From the NCBI GenBank assembly GCA_031267725.1, contig JAIRYO010000057.1, positions 1-34,788 on the forward strand: DNA of 34,788 nucleotides, written 5' to 3'. The notes below the pieces were generated by a model. The model saw only the letters and a program-made list of their open reading frames with translations, had not been told where the DNA came from and ran no database searches. A program made the translations under genes and the position numbers. Positions 1 to 8,755 of the stretch are shown one piece after another (the stretch's first letter is position 1; each line of letters opens with the position of its first letter). This stretch comes from Holosporales bacterium (GTDB lineage Bacteria > Pseudomonadota > Alphaproteobacteria > RUG11792).

Positions 1-808
1 TATTCATTATGGCATCAAATCCTCCCGCCATCAAAGTCAACCAATAGGAGGGAGGAGACCTTTGACCAGTTACCGCTACCGTTATCCCAGTCGCAATTTC
101 GGTTAAAAAAGAAAGTACTCCTCCCACGGTTATCAAACTTTTTTTGATTTTATTCGACTTTGTGATACTTGCAAGAATGTAGGTCAATCTATTAACTTTT
201 TGCTCATCCCCCCCCTTTAGAGAGAGCTCACTAGCAAATTCAACAATTGAACTCGCTGTTCTAGCTAATGGCTCTAAGTCGCATTTATCGATATGTGTGC
301 TTAGGTTATGAAGGTTAGATGCGGACTCAGGTAGGGCCTGAAAAGCATTGATTGTGTTTGATAATGATCGGTGTATTGAACTGTTAATCAAGGAGTTTAG
401 TCCCCAAAATAAAGCCTTGCCTATATAGAGTCCCATTAAAGCTTTTCCATAGCCTGAAACCCCTGAATGGAATATGCTAAGACACTTAACAATTTCACAG
501 GACGCACTGGTGATTAATTCCGAAGCAAAAACGATAGGGGCAAAAAATGAACTCCAGGAAGTTTTGTTATGAAAAATTTCTGGATTTTGGATATCATAAA
601 GCGACTCTATTGAATGAACTCCATAATTAAGTTGAGGATACTTCTTTCTAAAATCGCTTATACACTTTTCTAGATTACCTATATTTGCAACAATAATGTT
701 TTGCCCTTCCACACCAAACGAGTTATCGGGCATGGCAAGAGTGGCAAAACAATTCCCAAAAAGACAGTTGCTCATCAGAAGAATAGCCATTAATTTTATC
801 ATCTTCAT
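1..808 (-). CDS. Secreted/membrane hypothetical protein, 3' end beyond the window (partial)
   Basis: Read manually: reverse-strand ATG at 808 (MKMIKLMAILLMSNCLFGNCFATLAMPDNSFGVEGQN...) with signal-peptide-like N-terminus and no stop down to position 1. Not in the ORF track because it is open-ended. Confidence 0.7.
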   Translation of the reverse strand, partial: MKMIKLMAILLMSNCLFGNCFATLAMPDNSFGVEGQNIIVANIGNLEKCISDFRKKYPQLNYGVHSIESLYDIQNPEIFHNKTSWSSFFAPIVFASELITSASCEIVKCLSIFHSGVSGYGKALMGLYIGKALFWGLNSLINSSIHRSLSNTINAFQALPESASNLHNLSTHIDKCDLEPLARTASSIVEFASELSLKGGDEQKVNRLTYILASITKSNKIKKSLITVGGVLSFLTEIATGITVAVTGQRSPPSYWLTLMAGGFDAIMN

Positions 809-1047
809 TATATTTAAGCAAAGAGATAAAGCCTGTAATATAGATTAAGGCAAAAACATTAATAAACAGTTAAATAATTTTTCATAAAACTTTTCCCTGA
901 TTAGCTAGGATCTTCCTTCGGTATCCGCATTCAAACAGATGTGGTACAAAAGATGTGGAATTAGTTTTCATCTATTAATATGTACATAGCAATCTCTTTT
1001 CCCTTTCATATTAAAGCTTGAACTATCCTTCCGGCCTCAGGCATAAA

Positions 1048-1063
1048 TGTTTCACGTGAAACA
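1048..1063. promoter_or_regulatory. parS-like palindrome TGTTTCACGTGAAACA
   Basis: Perfect 16-bp palindrome identical to the canonical parS consensus; intergenic. Confidence 0.75.
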
Positions 1064-1109
1064 ATTGTTTAAAAGCTTGAACCATCAGCCACTCTCCTAA
1101 GTAATATTC

Positions 1110-1193
1110 AGAGATTGCTATATATCATGCTTAAAGTATTATAAAAGAAATATAAAAATCATTTGGGCATGGTTTACGGTCTATTCAGGCTGA
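1110..1193. repeat. Arm of dispersed intergenic repeat (agagattgctatatatcatgcttaaag...acggtctattcaggctgag)
   Basis: Near-identical to 5740-5825 and similar to 26449-26530. Confidence 0.8.
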
Positions 1194-1254
1194 GTCATAC
1201 AGGAGTTCATGTCATGTTTGAGTCCAGTCGAGTAGTTCAAGCTTTTAAAGCAAT

Positions 1255-1270
1255 TGTTCCACGTGGAACA
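1255..1270. promoter_or_regulatory. parS-like palindrome TGTTCCACGTGGAACA
   Basis: Perfect 16-bp palindrome in intergenic repeat. Confidence 0.75.
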
Positions 1271-1415
1271 ATACATATCCTATCTAAAGTATTATAAAAA
1301 GAAATACAAAAACGCTCTAAGTATTGTTCCCCCCTATCCAAGCTGGGCCATGCCGGATTCTTTAACTTTGACAAGACGCAAACATCGTGCAAAAACAAAG
1401 TGTTTAAAAATCGAT

Positions 1416-3077
1416 TTAGACACTATGAGTATGAACGGTCACTATCGGCTTTTTTTCAAAATTCCTTGTAATGAGTTTTTTAATCGATATCTCGCATTCT
1501 CTTTTTAAGAGCTTAATGTCATCTTTGTTTTTAACAATTTCTGTTGCTATTATTTTACGCACAATGTTTTCGATTTTCTTAATGTTATTTTTGTCTATGT
1601 GTATCCCTCTGACTACGATGCTGGGAAAACCGATAAGGTCATTATTCTTCGACAGTGCAAAGCTAACGCTGACATACCCATTATGTGACATTAAATTTCT
1701 TTCCCTAATTGCCAATGAGTTTAGAGGTATCAGATCGTTACCGTCAAGCGCATTAAAAGCAAAAGACATATGGGCTAATTTTTCTAACTTTCCGTCTAAA
1801 ACCTTAATCTTATCCCCTGATTCCGCGATAAAAATTTCTGGAATCCCCTTTGTTTCGGCAAAATCTCTTTGAGCATACAGCATTCTTGCATCCCCATGAA
1901 TTGGAATCAATGACCTTGGAGTTAGCCAATCATACATTTTTGCAATGGCTTCTTTATTCGGATGGCCGGAAACATGTATATCGTCTTCCATATCCGTAGT
2001 TACTATCTCAACTTCCTTCCTGACGAGTAAATTTTGCATATCTCTTATGTTTAACTCGTTTCCTGGAATAACTTTCGATGAAAACAAAACAACATCCCGC
2101 TTTCCGAGTTTTATAAATTTATTCTCTCCGCGTGCTAACCTGTATAAAGCTGATCTGGATTCTCCTTGAGAACCCGTACAGACCAATAAAACCTTTTCGG
2201 GAGGCATATTAGCCACCTCTTCATCCGTTAAAATTGAATTGACAGTTGCTTTAAATGTGTCGGAGAAATAAGCGGTATCCGAAACGGCATTTATCATCTT
2301 ATACATCGACCTTCCGATTATAGCAACCCTTCTACCAAACTTTTTAGCGATATTGAAGATGGTGTCGATTCTGGCTATATTCGATGAAAAACAAGTAACC
2401 GTAACTCTCTTATCCCCATATTTTGAAATGACGCGAGTAAGCGCTTCTTTAACGTCAGTTTCGGAGCCGATTTGATCTTCATTCAGAACGTTAGTTGAGT
2501 CACACAATAGACAATCTACCCCCTCCTTTCCTATTTCTATTAATCTCTTTTCATCAACTTCGTCACCTAGAAGTGGTGTCTTGTCTATTTTCCAATCCCC
2601 TGTGTGAAAAATTTTTCCAGCAGGGGTTCTTATGTATATACCACAAGCTCCCAGTATGGAGTGAGCTAAAGACACGTATTCTACCTCAAATTCACCGATA
2701 TTCATGCGTTGTTTTGGGTGAACCATATTTATCTCAACTTTATCTTTCCACGAAAACTCACTAAGCTTCTGCTTCAAAACAACCATCGGAAATCCAGTTA
2801 AGTATATAGGACATTGTAACTGAGGCCACAGATAGGGAATAGCACCTATATGATCTTCATGGGCATGAGTTACGAATATTCCTTTTATATTCTTTTTAAC
2901 ACTCAATGGAAAAGATATATCAGGTGTCAAAATTTCAATGCCAAATTTGTCGTAAAAAGCTATTCCTAGATCAACGATTATCCATTGGTCATTATATCCA
3001 ATCATAGTACAGTTTGCGCCAATTTGCTCTAAACCACCAATCGGCACGATTAATAAATTATTTTTTTCTGTTTGCAT
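1416..3077 (-). CDS. rnj: Ribonuclease J (metallo-beta-lactamase/beta-CASP RNase)
   Basis: 553 aa; HAHEDHIGAIPYL metallo-hydrolase motif, GGLEQIGANC N-terminus, VSGHPNKEAIAKMYDWLTPRSLIPIHGD beta-CASP region. Confidence 0.93.
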   Translation of the reverse strand: MQTEKNNLLIVPIGGLEQIGANCTMIGYNDQWIIVDLGIAFYDKFGIEILTPDISFPLSVKKNIKGIFVTHAHEDHIGAIPYLWPQLQCPIYLTGFPMVVLKQKLSEFSWKDKVEINMVHPKQRMNIGEFEVEYVSLAHSILGACGIYIRTPAGKIFHTGDWKIDKTPLLGDEVDEKRLIEIGKEGVDCLLCDSTNVLNEDQIGSETDVKEALTRVISKYGDKRVTVTCFSSNIARIDTIFNIAKKFGRRVAIIGRSMYKMINAVSDTAYFSDTFKATVNSILTDEEVANMPPEKVLLVCTGSQGESRSALYRLARGENKFIKLGKRDVVLFSSKVIPGNELNIRDMQNLLVRKEVEIVTTDMEDDIHVSGHPNKEAIAKMYDWLTPRSLIPIHGDARMLYAQRDFAETKGIPEIFIAESGDKIKVLDGKLEKLAHMSFAFNALDGNDLIPLNSLAIRERNLMSHNGYVSVSFALSKNNDLIGFPSIVVRGIHIDKNNIKKIENIVRKIIATEIVKNKDDIKLLKRECEISIKKLITRNFEKKPIVTVHTHSV

Positions 3078-3224
3078 AATTCCTTTTCTTTCCTTTAGTT
3101 AAATAAAACTTCTCAACATACACAAATCGGTTCTTATAGACAAGCCCGAAAATCTAAAAATTTAAAATTCACAACAAATTCACTTAACCTCCACTTAAAT
3201 AAAAAATATCGAACTGAGCACATA

Positions 3225-3884
3225 CTACCAGGACTCGTTATCAAAAGCTCCAAACACATTTTTTTTCATAATCCAGCCGTTGTAGTTTCCATTATCAGCT
3301 AACCTCACCCTACACCACTTTCCCCTCATAGAGAGTAACTCCATTATAACACCTTTTTCAACGACAGCGACTAAAGTCGAAGAATCATTTAGGTTTGAGA
3401 TTAGCTTTGACGGTTCGTCGCTTATGGTAATTACAAATCTTTTTGTAGAAAGCAAACTTTTGTGAATCCAACTCTCAAAGCCACCAGCATCTTTTATTTT
3501 TCTCCAGCAATCATATTTTGCAACAATCATCACAGGAGTCCCCTTTTGGATATATACAAAACGAATTTTATATTCTTGTCCTGGACCAAAATGGGAATTT
3601 GCCTTGTTAGATTTAATTGAAGCATAATATGGATCACAAACACAGCTTTTTATGGAGGCCTCTATTCCACTAATAAAAAAAATACTAAAAATGATAAAAT
3701 TTAAAAAGTTTATAAAGAGGTGCTTTCTGATCAAAGCTGTAACTAATTTTTCGCACGAATCTTGAATTTGGCAGCTTTTATCTCTTTGCTCTTTTGCATC
3801 ATATAACAAAACTCCTAATAGATTTGCTATATAAAAAAAAGCACTCTGCTTTGGAAAATTTTTCAAATACCTCCTACACTTCAC
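3225..3884 (-). CDS. SH3-domain (bacterial SH3-like) secreted protein
   Basis: SH3-like blocks (GPGQEYKIRFVYIQKGTPVMIVAKYDCWRKIKDAGGFESWIHKSLLS; WCRVRLADNGNYNGWIMKKNVFG). True start may be downstream, near the hydrophobic segment. Confidence 0.75.
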   Translation of the reverse strand: MKCRRYLKNFPKQSAFFYIANLLGVLLYDAKEQRDKSCQIQDSCEKLVTALIRKHLFINFLNFIIFSIFFISGIEASIKSCVCDPYYASIKSNKANSHFGPGQEYKIRFVYIQKGTPVMIVAKYDCWRKIKDAGGFESWIHKSLLSTKRFVITISDEPSKLISNLNDSSTLVAVVEKGVIMELLSMRGKWCRVRLADNGNYNGWIMKKNVFGAFDNESW

Positions 3885-4971
3885 CTACATATACCCCTAA
3901 TGCCTTCGCCGCCTTTACACATTCATCATCGATTGTTAAAAATTTGTTAACATCTCTCATTGCGTCAACAACATTAATCGATTTAAGTCTGTTCCCGGAA
4001 AAAATCAGTAGCTTCCCGCAATCTCCTCTATCGATTAAATTTACCGCTTCAATACCGAAAAGAGTTCCTAACAGCCGATCGTTTATAGAAGTTCTTCCTC
4101 CTCTTTGGGTATGCCCCAATGTAATGCAACGTGATTCAAGTCCGGTTTCCTTAATAAGACTAACCAAATGCTGACCTATCCCTTTATAAGTCAGATGCGA
4201 ATATTTCATAACACCATTGACAAACTCTTCATCATGTTTAAAATCTTTCGCTTCAACGGATTCTGAAACAACGACTATGCAGTAATTCTTTCCATTTTTG
4301 AAACAGTGCATGACCTTTTGTTTGACTTTTTCGATATCGTATTCAAATTCCGGAACAAGGATGATATCAGCCCCGGATGCTATTCCAGCGTACATAGCGA
4401 TAAAGCCGGCATCTCTTCCCATAACTTCGACAACCATAACTCTTTCATGGCTTTTGGCGGTTGATCTTACATTTTCGATTGCCTCAACAACAATTTCCAA
4501 CGCCGTGTAAAATCCAATGGAAAAATCCGTATTATTAACATCATTATCTATGGTTTTTGGAACTACAACAATCTTCAATTCTTCGTTGCCAATCAGCAGC
4601 TCGTTTATTAAACACAAACTGCCATCCCCCCCAACACAAATCAAGCCACTAAGGGATAAGTCTTCATATCCCTTGTAGATCATCTTTTTTATATCGTCAA
4701 TTGTTTTACCGGATTCAATCGTTGATGACATCCAAACTGTATCAGAACATATAAGGCTTCCCGCAGTGGATAACATCGATTCATCACAATTTTTATCATC
4801 TAAAACAACATACTCCGGATTCTTCGAGGCCAGTCCTCTAAGACCATGCTTGAACCCAAACAACTCATATCCAAGCCCTTTCGTTCTAATAAATGCGGCT
4901 CTTATAATCGAATTTAAACCGGAGCAATCCCCTCCAGAGGTCAATATTCCGATCCTCTTTCTATCAGACAA
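3874..4971 (-). CDS. pfkA: 6-phosphofructokinase
   Basis: ILTSGGDCSGLNSIIR, GGDGS, PKTIDNDVNNTDFSIGF, VMGRDAGFIA, LGHTQRGG motifs. Confidence 0.93.
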   Translation of the reverse strand: MSDRKRIGILTSGGDCSGLNSIIRAAFIRTKGLGYELFGFKHGLRGLASKNPEYVVLDDKNCDESMLSTAGSLICSDTVWMSSTIESGKTIDDIKKMIYKGYEDLSLSGLICVGGDGSLCLINELLIGNEELKIVVVPKTIDNDVNNTDFSIGFYTALEIVVEAIENVRSTAKSHERVMVVEVMGRDAGFIAMYAGIASGADIILVPEFEYDIEKVKQKVMHCFKNGKNYCIVVVSESVEAKDFKHDEEFVNGVMKYSHLTYKGIGQHLVSLIKETGLESRCITLGHTQRGGRTSINDRLLGTLFGIEAVNLIDRGDCGKLLIFSGNRLKSINVVDAMRDVNKFLTIDDECVKAAKALGVYVGEV

Positions 4972-5169
4972 TTGATACCTAAAACCAGGTTACAAAACAT
5001 CGTGCATGTTAGCATTGCTAACTCAGAAATACAAGAAAGTTTGAAGTGATTGTATACGGTCAAGGAGCTAGCTTTATCTATGAATAGTTGTATAGCAATC
5101 TCTGCATTCTTCTGCTTCAGGTTGGGCCATGCAGGAGTCAGAGTTATTCATATTGGCATAAAACATAAA

Positions 5170-5185
5170 TGTTCCACGTGGAACA
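5170..5185. promoter_or_regulatory. parS-like palindrome TGTTCCACGTGGAACA
   Basis: Perfect palindrome, intergenic. Confidence 0.75.
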
Positions 5186-5397
5186 ATTGTTTAAAAAAAG
5201 TTTTCCAAAATTAACGGAACATTAAACTTTTTGTGATATGCTAAGCTTGTGCTTGCAAAACGAGAGAACAACTCAGGTGTTGCGGCCGGACCCGACCGGA
5301 GGTCCCCCAGTGGTGGGTGGGGGCTAGGGATGGAGTATATAGAGTATCATAAAAAGCTTAATAAAACGTTAATTCACAAGGAATTTTTTAAAGGTAT

Positions 5398-5502
5398 ATA
5401 GGTATGGTTTAATTATAGTAGGCCTGCCTAAATTCTGCTTGACTTTTGAAGGGAGTTTTTCAGGTTCATCGCAAACATGAAATGTTCCACGTGGAACAAT
5501 TG
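5398..5502. repeat. Inverted repeat copy (left) flanking nuoD-rbfA, contains a parS-like site
   Basis: ggtttaattatagtaggcctgcctaaattctgcttgacttttgaagggagttttt... is inverted at 7577-7680. Confidence 0.85.
5483..5498. promoter_or_regulatory. parS-like palindrome TGTTCCACGTGGAACA
   Basis: Perfect palindrome within the inverted repeat. Confidence 0.75.
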
Positions 5503-5610
5503 GTTTAAAATCTTGAACAAGGCGGACCGCCGCAAACGTAGGTGTTCAACGAATACTTGAAAGCTTGAGAACCACTTGCTCGGCATCAAACATAACATGA
5601 CTCCGACGGC

Positions 5611-5825
5611 CCAGCCTGAATAGGCCGTAAACCATGCTTAAATGATTTTTGTATTTTTTTCTAATACTTTAGACAAGATATATATAAGCAATCTCTTTAC
5701 CCTTTTCATATAGATTACCACCCCCTTTAACTAATATACAGAGATTGCTATATATCATGCTTAAAGCGTTATAAAAAGAAATACAAAAATCATTGGGGCA
5801 TGCTTTACGGTCTATTCAGACTGGG
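5611..5825. repeat. MITE-like element with ~86-bp imperfect terminal inverted repeats
   Basis: Left arm 5611-5696 (ccagcctgaataggccgtaaaccatgcttaaatgatttttgtat...agcaatctct) is complementary to right arm 5740-5825 (agagattgctatata...acggtctattcagactggg), with a ~43-nt spacer. Confidence 0.8.
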
Positions 5826-5857
5826 CCGCCGGATTCATGTTAAGATTTTAAACCAAT

Positions 5858-5873
5858 TGTTCCACGTGGAACA
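5858..5873. promoter_or_regulatory. parS-like palindrome TGTTCCACGTGGAACA
   Basis: Perfect palindrome, intergenic, just downstream of the nuoD stop. Confidence 0.75.
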
Positions 5874-5931
5874 TTTATTTGGCTACTCAACAATTAACTT
5901 CCGCGGCTCTATCCTAAAAAAATGTAACAAT

Positions 5932-7098
5932 TTATCGATCGCAGCATCCCATTATAAAATCCAAAGAGCCGATGATTGCATTTATATCTGGAATTTTTAC
6001 TCCTATCAGTAAACTTTTTAAAATCTGTATATTTGCAAAACTAGGAGATTTAAAATGCATTCTGTAAGGCTTAAATTGGTCCGCTTCCTCGACGAACATG
6101 TGAACACCAAATTCCCCTCTTGGACTCTCCGTTGCCGAATAAATCTTTATGTTTTTAGGAAGAGATATTCCATTCAAAGGAAATAGCGGATAGTCAAACT
6201 TTTTGAAAGCAGGCCATTTTCTTCTTTCGTTAAAAGTTTCAGAATTGAAAACCATTCCTGGTTTTAAACGATTTAGAGATTGCCTTATAATATCCAAACT
6301 CTGTTTCATTTCAAGATAACGAAGTTTATTTCTGGCATAGCAGTCGCCCTCAGTCAAAGTTATTGGCTCAAATTCCAAAAGATCATATATTCCGTACGAT
6401 GATAATTTTCGAATATCATAACTAATTCCGGAAGCTCTGAGGTTTACTCCAGAAATACCATACTTCATCGCCATGTTTGAGGAAATTATCCCTATTCCCC
6501 TAGTACGCTTTTCAAAAATCCTATTGTTTAATGTGAGCTTTTCGACGGCTTCAATATAAAACCCTATTTCATCCACGAATGCGCGCACCATTTCAGTTAT
6601 CTCGTCCGATATATCGTTGAAAACTCCTCCAGGAACATAATAGGATATATGCATTCTGCGGCCAGTTGTTCTTTCAAAAATATCCATAATCTTTTCACGT
6701 TCTTCAAATCCGTAAAGAAAAAGACTGAGACATCCGAGGTCGTAAGCTAATGATCCAATAGCCATTATATGGCTTGAAATTCTGCTTAGCTCGTCAAAAA
6801 TCGTTCTTATGATCAACGCCCTTTTCGGAACGCTAATTTTTAAAATTTTTTCAATTGAAATTACATAAGCATGCTCCTGTATGGCCGGAGCAAGGTAATC
6901 TAACCTATCGATATATGGAATTATCGACAAAAATCTTTTATTTTCAACGATCTTTTCAACGCCTCTATGAAGGTAGCCAATGTCTGGCTCGCATGCCCTC
7001 ACCTCCTCTCCGAAAAGTGATAAGGCAAGTCTCATAACTCCATGAGTAGATGGATGGTGTGGGCCAAAATTTAGAACGTATTCGAATCTTTTTGACAT
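5932..7098 (-). CDS. nuoD: NADH-quinone oxidoreductase subunit D
   Basis: FGPHHPSTHGVMRL, RLDYLAP, YYVPGGV, TEGDCYARNKLRYLEMKQSL, ESPRGEFGVHMF, GSLDFIMGCCDR C-terminus. Confidence 0.92.
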   Translation of the reverse strand: MSKRFEYVLNFGPHHPSTHGVMRLALSLFGEEVRACEPDIGYLHRGVEKIVENKRFLSIIPYIDRLDYLAPAIQEHAYVISIEKILKISVPKRALIIRTIFDELSRISSHIMAIGSLAYDLGCLSLFLYGFEEREKIMDIFERTTGRRMHISYYVPGGVFNDISDEITEMVRAFVDEIGFYIEAVEKLTLNNRIFEKRTRGIGIISSNMAMKYGISGVNLRASGISYDIRKLSSYGIYDLLEFEPITLTEGDCYARNKLRYLEMKQSLDIIRQSLNRLKPGMVFNSETFNERRKWPAFKKFDYPLFPLNGISLPKNIKIYSATESPRGEFGVHMFVEEADQFKPYRMHFKSPSFANIQILKSLLIGVKIPDINAIIGSLDFIMGCCDR

Positions 7099-7502
7099 TT
7101 CTCTTTTAGAAGTTTTTCAATTTTAGCAGAATAATCAAACGACTCGTCAAGCTTAAACGAAAGATTTGGAACAAACCTCAAGTTCATTCTTTTTGCAATA
7201 GCATTTTTGAAATAATGAACTTGCAGTTCAAAAAAACGTTTTGTTTCTTCTTTTTTCATTCCACAAAGAGGGGTAAAAAATATAACGGCGTTCCTAAGAT
7301 CTGGAGACAAATCTATATATGTTATTGTCACTAGAGTAGGTAATTTTGATTCGTTTTCATGATTCAAGAGTATTGGAAAGTCCCCTTTTGACAAAGCAAG
7401 AGAAAAACATTCACGAATTTGAGAAGCGATTTTATCATTTCTGCGGCCTGTTTTTTTTCTTTTACAAACAAAGCTAAATCCGACATATTGCACGCTTTTC
7501 AA
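7071..7502 (-). CDS. rbfA: Ribosome-binding factor A
   Basis: RNDKIASQIRE... start region, TYIDLSPDLRNAVIFFTPL, AKRMNLRFVPNLSFKLDESFDYSAKIEKLL. Confidence 0.85.
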   Translation of the reverse strand: MKSVQYVGFSFVCKRKKTGRRNDKIASQIRECFSLALSKGDFPILLNHENESKLPTLVTITYIDLSPDLRNAVIFFTPLCGMKKEETKRFFELQVHYFKNAIAKRMNLRFVPNLSFKLDESFDYSAKIEKLLKEKCQKDSNTF

Positions 7503-7576
7503 AAGGACGGCTTTCGAGAATAATATACCACAAAACCTTTTGAGATATCAGTTAAGAATTACTTTTTGTCTATGAA

Positions 7577-7680
7577 CAATTGTTCCACGCGGAACATTTT
7601 ATATTTGTAACGAATCTGAAAACCTCCCTTCAAAAGTCAAGCAGAATCTATGCAGGCCTACTATAATTAAACTATATCTT
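7577..7680. repeat. Inverted repeat copy (right) flanking nuoD-rbfA, contains a parS-like site
   Basis: Reverse complement of 5398-5502 with substitutions. Confidence 0.85.
7581..7596. promoter_or_regulatory. parS-like site with one mismatch, TGTTCCACGCGGAACA
   Basis: 15/16 match to the palindromic consensus (central CACGCG instead of CACGTG). Confidence 0.55.
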
Positions 7681-7821
7681 AGGAATTGACACCTAATAAT
7701 CCTACATACAAGGAGTTCTTTATAAGCAAATCAGCTCCTAATTTAGCTTCAGATTGAAATTTGCGTAAAAACGGTATAAAAGAAGTATATCGTTTGGCTT
7801 CAATTAAAAAATTCAAAAGTA

Positions 7822-8367
7822 ATGCATCGAAAAAATCTGAGAGAGAAGTTGAAGCGCTATCGTCCAGCAGATAAGACCGAAACGGAAGACAAGCAAAAAA
7901 TGCTTAACTTTTTGAATTTAAACGAAGCTTGCTTTGAAAGGTCGTTATCAACCGGACATTTTACGAGTTCTTGCTGGTTGGAAAATTATGACAGCACAAA
8001 ATTTTTGATGACGCTACACAAGAAGCTTGGTTTTTGGTTACAACTAGGAGGGCATGCAGATGGAGATAGTGATCTTATAAGAGTTTCTCTGAAAGAAGCG
8101 CGTGAAGAATCTGGCCTGAAAAATATCAAATTGCTATCGAATGAAATATTCGATATAGGCGTTCATATGGTTTCAAAGTATGAAAAAACTCCGGAGCATT
8201 ACCATTATGATGTCAGATTTTTATCGAGAGCAACCGATGATAACGAGGAAATTCAGATTTCCGATGAATCGATGGATTTAAGATGGTTCGCTGAAATACC
8301 AACCCTTCATCCAGGAGTAAGTCCAGACGTTCCTAGAATGTTTAAAAAATGGAAAAGTTTGTGGTAG
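7822..8367 (+). CDS. Nudix hydrolase
   Basis: Nudix box GGHADGDSDLIRVSLKEAREESGL. Confidence 0.88.
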   Translation: MHRKNLREKLKRYRPADKTETEDKQKMLNFLNLNEACFERSLSTGHFTSSCWLENYDSTKFLMTLHKKLGFWLQLGGHADGDSDLIRVSLKEAREESGLKNIKLLSNEIFDIGVHMVSKYEKTPEHYHYDVRFLSRATDDNEEIQISDESMDLRWFAEIPTLHPGVSPDVPRMFKKWKSLW

Positions 8368-8563
8368 AGTGAACCATTTTCAAGGGATCCTCCTACGGAA
8401 ATATACGATGCCCCTTGCAGGAAGATATGCAGGAGATGTGCCTTAGAAGCTTTCTATAAGAGTAGAGGAGAGCATAAATTTGATATAGATCCATAAAGGA
8501 ATTTCCTTTAAAGGGGATTATTGACAAAACACTGGTATACATGCAAAAATGGCCTGGCATGTG

Positions 8564-8640
8564 GCGGGTGTAGCTCAGTTGGTTAGAGCGCTAGATTGTG
8601 GCTCTAGAGGTCGTCGGTTCGATCCCGATCACTCGCCCCA
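8564..8640 (+). tRNA. tRNA-His (GTG), CCA encoded
   Basis: Acceptor GCGGGTG/CACTCGC, anticodon loop attGTGgc, T-arm GGTTCGATCC, C73 followed by CCA; G at -1 (8563). Confidence 0.93.
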
Positions 8641-8649
8641 CTCTACCAT

Positions 8650-8725
<76 letters not shown>

Positions 8726-8755
8726 AAAGGAAGCTTTGGTTACCAAAAATAGAAA

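Noticed and set aside
1254-1508. ORF MFHVEQYISYLKYYKKKYK...
   Set aside because: Spurious translation of the parS palindrome and the intergenic repeat; overlaps the end of RNase J antisense.
5275-5335. Resemblance of the reverse strand (GGTCGGGTCCGG...) to the SRP RNA apical loop GGTCAGGTCCGG
   Set aside because: The rest of the conserved loop (AAGGAAGCAGCC) is missing, so I kept it only as an unassigned structured-RNA candidate.
5800-6012. 70-aa ORF containing LFHVEH
   Set aside because: Runs through the repeat arm, the parS-like site and antisense to nuoD; not a credible gene.
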